A stretch of DNA of 14,720 nucleotides, from assembly GCA_036443405.1 (NCBI GenBank), contig JAZFYD010000216.1, positions 1 through 14,720 on the forward strand. The letters run 5' to 3'. The notes below the pieces were generated by a model. That model was not told the origin of the DNA. It saw only the letters and a program-made list of their open reading frames with translations, and searched no databases. Source of the DNA: JAZFYD01 sp036443405 (GTDB lineage: Bacteria > Planctomycetota > PLA2). Positions 12,145 to 14,720 of this stretch are shown piece after piece (the first letter of the stretch is position 1; the number at the start of each line of letters is the position of its first letter). The translations under genes were made by a program, and so were the position numbers.

Positions 12145-13557
12145 CTAGGCGTCGAAGTAGAGCTCAAACTCGTAGGGGTGCGGGCGCAGTGCGAGCTCGT
12201 TGACCTCGTTCTCGCGCTTGTAGCCGATCCAGGCCTCGATCAGGTCCTGGGAGAACACGTCGCCGCGCAGCAGGAACTCGTGGTCCGTTTCGAGCGCGTC
12301 GAGGGCGGCGTCGAGTGTCGCCGGCGTGCTCGGAATCTCGCGCAACAGCTCGGGCGGCAGGTCGTAGATGTTCTTGTCCATCGGCTTACCGGGATCGATC
12401 TTGTTCTGGATGCCGTCGAGCGCAGCCATCATCAACGCGGGGAACGCGAGGTACGGGTTGCACGTCGCGTCCGGGCAGCGGAACTCGAAACGCTTGGCCT
12501 TCTCGGACGGGCTGTACGCCGGAATGCGAACGGCAGCCGAGCGGTTGCGTGAGCTGTACGCGAGGTTGACCGGCGCCTCGTAACCCGGCACGAGACGCTT
12601 GTAGCTGTTCGTTGTCGGGTTGGTGAACGCGAGCAGAGCCGGCGCGTGCTTCAGGACGCCGCCGATGGACCAGAGCGCCTCCTGGCTCAGTCCGGCGTAA
12701 CCGTCGCCGAAGAAGACGTTCTTCCCGCCCTTCCAGAACGAGAAGTGGCAGTGCATTCCGGAACCGTTGTCGCCGAACAGCGGCTTCGGCATGAACGTCG
12801 CCGCGAGACCGTGGCGGCGAGCGACGTTCTTGATGATGTACTTGTATTTGATGAGCGCGTCGGCCATTTCGAGCATCGGCGAGAACTTCATGTCGATCTC
12901 GCACTGGCCGCCCGTCGCGACCTCGTGGTGCTGTGCTTCACAGACGATGCCGCACTCCTCGAGCGTTAGCATCATCTCGGTGCGGATGTCCTGCAGCGTG
13001 TCCGTCGGCGGGCACGGGAAGTAGCCGCTCTTGGGACGAACCTTGTAGCCGAGGTTGCCGCCCTCGTCGCGACCGCTGTTCCAAGCGCCCTCGGGGCTGT
13101 CCACGCGGAAGTGCGCGAAGTTCGTGGCGCTTTCGTAGACCACGTCGTCGAAGAGGAAGAACTCCGCCTCGGGGCCGAAGAAGATCGTGTCCGCGATGCC
13201 CGTGGCGCGCATGTGGTTCTCAGCGCGCTTTGTGACGCCGCGCGGGTCGCGACCGTACTCCTCGTTCGTCACGCAGTCGGCGATGTTGCCGGTCAGGATC
13301 AGGGTCGATTCCTTCGTGAACGGGTCGATCCAGGCCGTGGACGGATCCGGCAGAACGATCATGTCGCTCTGGTCGATCGTCTTCCATCCGCGGATCGAGG
13401 AGCCGTCGAATCCGAATCCCTCGTCAAAACTGTCCGCATCCAAAGCACCGACGGGGATCGTGAAGTGCTGCCAGGTTCCCAGTAGGTCGGTGAATCGAAC
13501 ATCGACCACCTTGACGTTCTGTTCCTTGGCAAGCGCAAGCACATCAGCAGGGTTCAT
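12145..13557 (-). CDS. glnA: Glutamine synthetase type I (GSI-beta)
   Basis: A 470-aa enzyme that makes glutamine from glutamate, ammonia and ATP; it should form a cytoplasmic dodecamer. Seen in order: DGSSIRGW (51-58), the GPEAEFF metal-binding motif (128-134), NGSGMHCHFSFW (264-275), RLVPGYEAPVNLAYSSRNRS (321-340), and a C-terminal KNIYDLPPEL (395-404) with Tyr398. That tyrosine corresponds to the adenylylation site (Tyr397 in E. coli), so covalent control by a GlnE-type adenylyltransferase is possible. Length matches E. coli GlnA (469). The start is ATG 13557, not the GTG one codon earlier, because AAGGAG at 13563-13568 is 5 nt upstream. The P-II-like gene ends 9 nt upstream, forming a glnB-glnA operon. 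Confidence 0.97.
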   Translation of the reverse strand: MNPADVLALAKEQNVKVVDVRFTDLLGTWQHFTIPVGALDADSFDEGFGFDGSSIRGWKTIDQSDMIVLPDPSTAWIDPFTKESTLILTGNIADCVTNEEYGRDPRGVTKRAENHMRATGIADTIFFGPEAEFFLFDDVVYESATNFAHFRVDSPEGAWNSGRDEGGNLGYKVRPKSGYFPCPPTDTLQDIRTEMMLTLEECGIVCEAQHHEVATGGQCEIDMKFSPMLEMADALIKYKYIIKNVARRHGLAATFMPKPLFGDNGSGMHCHFSFWKGGKNVFFGDGYAGLSQEALWSIGGVLKHAPALLAFTNPTTNSYKRLVPGYEAPVNLAYSSRNRSAAVRIPAYSPSEKAKRFEFRCPDATCNPYLAFPALMMAALDGIQNKIDPGKPMDKNIYDLPPELLREIPSTPATLDAALDALETDHEFLLRGDVFSQDLIEAWIGYKRENEVNELALRPHPYEFELYFDA

Positions 13558-13562
13558 CACCT

Positions 13563-13568
13563 CTCCTT
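13563..13568 (-). promoter_or_regulatory. Ribosome binding site of glnA
   Basis: AAGGAG, 5 nt before ATG 13557, lies over the stop codon of the upstream P-II gene. The match is nearly perfect and implies strong, coupled translation of glnA. Confidence 0.8.
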
Positions 13569-13884
13569 AAATCGCGTCCGGTCCGCGTTCGCCAGTTCGA
13601 ATGCGGACCACGTCCAACAGCTCCGTGACGAAGATCTTTCCGAAGCCGGAGGCATCTTCCTCGTCGAGTCGCCCGGCCGTCTCGATCGCCTCGATCGTCG
13701 GCTTCACGAAATTCTCGTTCACCGCGATCTCGAGCTTGAGCTTGCCGACCCCATCGGGATCCGAACCTCCGCGCACCACGCCCTGGCACTCGGTCACCGT
13801 CATTCGGTAGACGTCGATGCCCGCGAGCGCGGCCGTAACAGCGTCGAGCCTTTCGGGGGCCAAGACGGCGGTGACCAGCTTCAC
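13567..13884 (-). CDS. glnB: P-II family nitrogen regulator with a shortened T-loop
   Basis: A 105-aa P-II homolog starting at GTG. The N-terminal strand-helix (MKLVTAVLAPERLDAVTAAL), MTVTECQGV (28-36), KLEIAVNENFVKPTIEAI (50-67), GKIFV (82-86) and C-loop RIRTGERG (94-101) fit the family. Two key regions do not. Between QGV (34-36) and KLKLEIAV (48-55) only GGSDPDGVG-type residues remain, about ten fewer than in E. coli GlnB, and the uridylylation tyrosine (Tyr51 with YRGAEY) is absent. The B-loop, normally TGxxGDGK, reads GRLDEEDASGFGK, with about three extra residues and Phe in place of Asp. The trimer core and effector binding may persist while T-loop signalling is changed. It precedes glnA. 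No clear Shine-Dalgarno precedes the GTG. Confidence 0.88.
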   Translation of the reverse strand: MKLVTAVLAPERLDAVTAALAGIDVYRMTVTECQGVVRGGSDPDGVGKLKLEIAVNENFVKPTIEAIETAGRLDEEDASGFGKIFVTELLDVVRIRTGERGPDAI

Positions 13885-13930
13885 GGCGGCTATGGTCGAT
13901 TGTAGGAGCGACAGGGTCCAGATCTCGGTC

Positions 13931-13940
13931 GCACCGGTGC
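13931..13940. promoter_or_regulatory. 10-bp palindrome upstream of the P-II gene
   Basis: GCACCGGTGC is a perfect palindrome 47 nt upstream of the P-II start codon. It has half-sites like NtrC targets (GCAC/GTGC) but without the usual spacer, so I do not assign it to a regulator. Confidence 0.35.
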
Positions 13941-13996
13941 GCCTCGGGATGAACCGGCCTTAGGCCCTAGCGTGCAAGAGCTTACGGCCGACGCCC

Positions 13997-14018
13997 GGCA
14001 TTAAGCCGACTTAATGCC
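13997..14018. promoter_or_regulatory. Perfect 9-bp inverted repeat, candidate operator in the glnB-glgC divergent region
   Basis: GGCATTAAG (13997-14005) and CTTAATGCC (14010-14018) are exact complements around CCGA. The AT-rich arms stand out from the GC-rich surroundings. On the minus strand TGGCATTAAGTCGGCT also gives the GG-N10-GC spacing of a sigma-54 promoter, but the -12 element (CGGC) is poor. The element sits 80 nt from glgC and 113 nt from the P-II start, in a place to regulate either one. Confidence 0.45.
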
Positions 14019-14098
14019 AGCATGAATCTTCGACGGGGACCCGGGCCGGTGCAACCGATCGCCCGCGGCGCTTCGGGATTTCATAAGATCGGCGCAGC

Positions 14099-14720
14099 AT
14101 GAGAAAACGGGTACTCGGCATGGTTCTGGCGGGCGGGCGCGGCGACCGTCTCCAACCGCTAACGCGCCATCGCACCAAACCGGCGGTGCCGTTTGGCGGG
14201 CTCTACCGCATCATCGACTTCGTCCTCTCAAATTTCGTCAATTCGGGCGTGAAATCGATCTACGTCCTGACCCAGTTCAAGAGCCAATCGCTCAGCGAGC
14301 ACCTGCAGCGGGCCTGGATGGGCACAAACCTGTGGCCTGGGCACTTCATCGTTCCCGTACCCGCCCAGATGCAGACCGCCGGCGCGGTCTGGTACCAGGG
14401 CACGGCCGACGCGATCTACCAGAACCTGAACCTCGTCCAGGAGGCGAAGCCGGACCTCGTCTGCATCTTCGGAAGCGACCACATCTACCGGATGGACCTC
14501 GCGCAGATGCTGCGCTTGCACAACGGGAACGAGGCGGACGTGTCCATCGCGTCCATCCCCGTCACGCGCGAAGAGGGCCGGCGGTTCGGCGTGCTCGAAA
14601 CCGATTCGGACCTGCGCATCCAGGGCTTTCACGAAAAAGTCGACGATCCGCCGGCGATCCCGGGCGACCCGAGCCGATGCCTCGCGTCGATGGGCAACTA
14701 CGTCTTCGGACGCGAAGTGC
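14099..14720 (+). CDS. glgC: Glucose-1-phosphate adenylyltransferase (partial, 3' end beyond window)
   Basis: The first 207 residues of ADP-glucose pyrophosphorylase. The substrate-binding loop LAGGRGDRLQPLT is at 10-22 and KPAVPFGG at 27-34; WYQGTADAIYQN and FGSDHIYRMD follow in order, both hallmarks of the family (ATP/glucose-1-phosphate site and catalytic Asp region). It catalyses ATP + glucose-1-phosphate to ADP-glucose + PPi, the committed step of bacterial glycogen synthesis, in the cytoplasm; the enzyme is usually a tetramer under allosteric control. The ATG at 14099 begins the homology; no strong Shine-Dalgarno precedes it, and the ATG at 14120 is less likely because it would remove the first strand. 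It diverges from the glnB-glnA operon across a 214-nt region. Confidence 0.95.
   Translation, partial: MRKRVLGMVLAGGRGDRLQPLTRHRTKPAVPFGGLYRIIDFVLSNFVNSGVKSIYVLTQFKSQSLSEHLQRAWMGTNLWPGHFIVPVPAQMQTAGAVWYQGTADAIYQNLNLVQEAKPDLVCIFGSDHIYRMDLAQMLRLHNGNEADVSIASIPVTREEGRRFGVLETDSDLRIQGFHEKVDDPPAIPGDPSRCLASMGNYVFGREV

Noticed and set aside
13899..13904. TACAAT -10 box just upstream of the P-II gene
   Set aside because: A -10-like hexamer is present on the minus strand, but no -35-like sequence lies at 16-18 nt, and the transcript would be almost leaderless.
14004..14019. Sigma-54 promoter for the glnB-glnA operon
   Set aside because: Only the GG-N10-GC spacing fits; the -12 element is CGGCT instead of TTGCA-like, and the match overlaps a perfect inverted repeat that explains it equally well.
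14228..14632. Minus-strand open frame of 134 codons opposite glgC
   Set aside because: Shadow of the conserved glgC coding sequence.
1..14720. CRISPR array, insertion sequence, prophage or attachment site
   Set aside because: No spaced direct repeats of 25-40 nt, no transposase or integrase, and the tRNA gene is not followed by a duplicated 3' fragment within the window.

Overview
This is a GC-rich chromosomal window from a bacterium, most probably a member of the Planctomycetota. That assignment is an inference. It rests on a Gld-type ABC system next to several large secreted proteins of a style common in planctomycetes, on a metallopeptidase-like protein joined to PA14-like and LamG-like modules, and on a P-II protein whose non-loop sequence looks planctomycete-like. 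There are no phage, IS or CRISPR features; the region reads as ordinary chromosome.

Layout. (1) Positions 1-2377, minus strand: a three-gene operon for a Gld-type ABC transporter, in the order gldA-like ATPase, gldF-like permease, gldG-like auxiliary protein (cut by the window edge). (2) 2378-2739: a tRNA-Ala(CGC) gene on the minus strand with a plausible -10 box, plus a terminator-shaped hairpin pointing the opposite way. (3) 2740-5481: a secreted protein of unknown function (plus) convergent with a pilZ-like gene and a CNNM/CBS (CorC/HlyC-type) membrane protein (both minus). (4) 5513-9794, plus strand: a 913-aa exported protein with a HELGH zinc-site motif, then a 477-aa lipoprotein. (5) 9862-11407, minus strand: a lipoprotein whose 3' end overlaps the start of an acidic protein with a Gly/Asp repeat tail; both families are unrecognised. 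(6) 11408-12144: a heptamer repeat, a 57-aa gene with a good ribosome binding site, and a doubtful 87-codon reading frame that may be a gene remnant. (7) 12097-13884, minus strand: glnB-like and glnA genes for nitrogen assimilation, closed by a strong terminator. (8) 13885-14720: a shared divergent regulatory region with a perfect 9-bp inverted repeat, then the 5' part of glgC (glycogen synthesis) on the plus strand.

How the genes work together. The Gld genes form one transporter. GlnA makes glutamine from ammonia and glutamate, and the P-II protein directly upstream should sense carbon/nitrogen/energy status. That P-II protein is unusual: its T-loop is about ten residues short and lacks the uridylylation tyrosine, and its B-loop is altered, while GlnA keeps its adenylylation tyrosine. 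This is the most interesting single observation in the window. glgC, diverging from glnBA, controls carbon storage. I did not find a convincing new multi-gene system; the exported metallopeptidase-like protein and the unusual P-II protein are the best leads.
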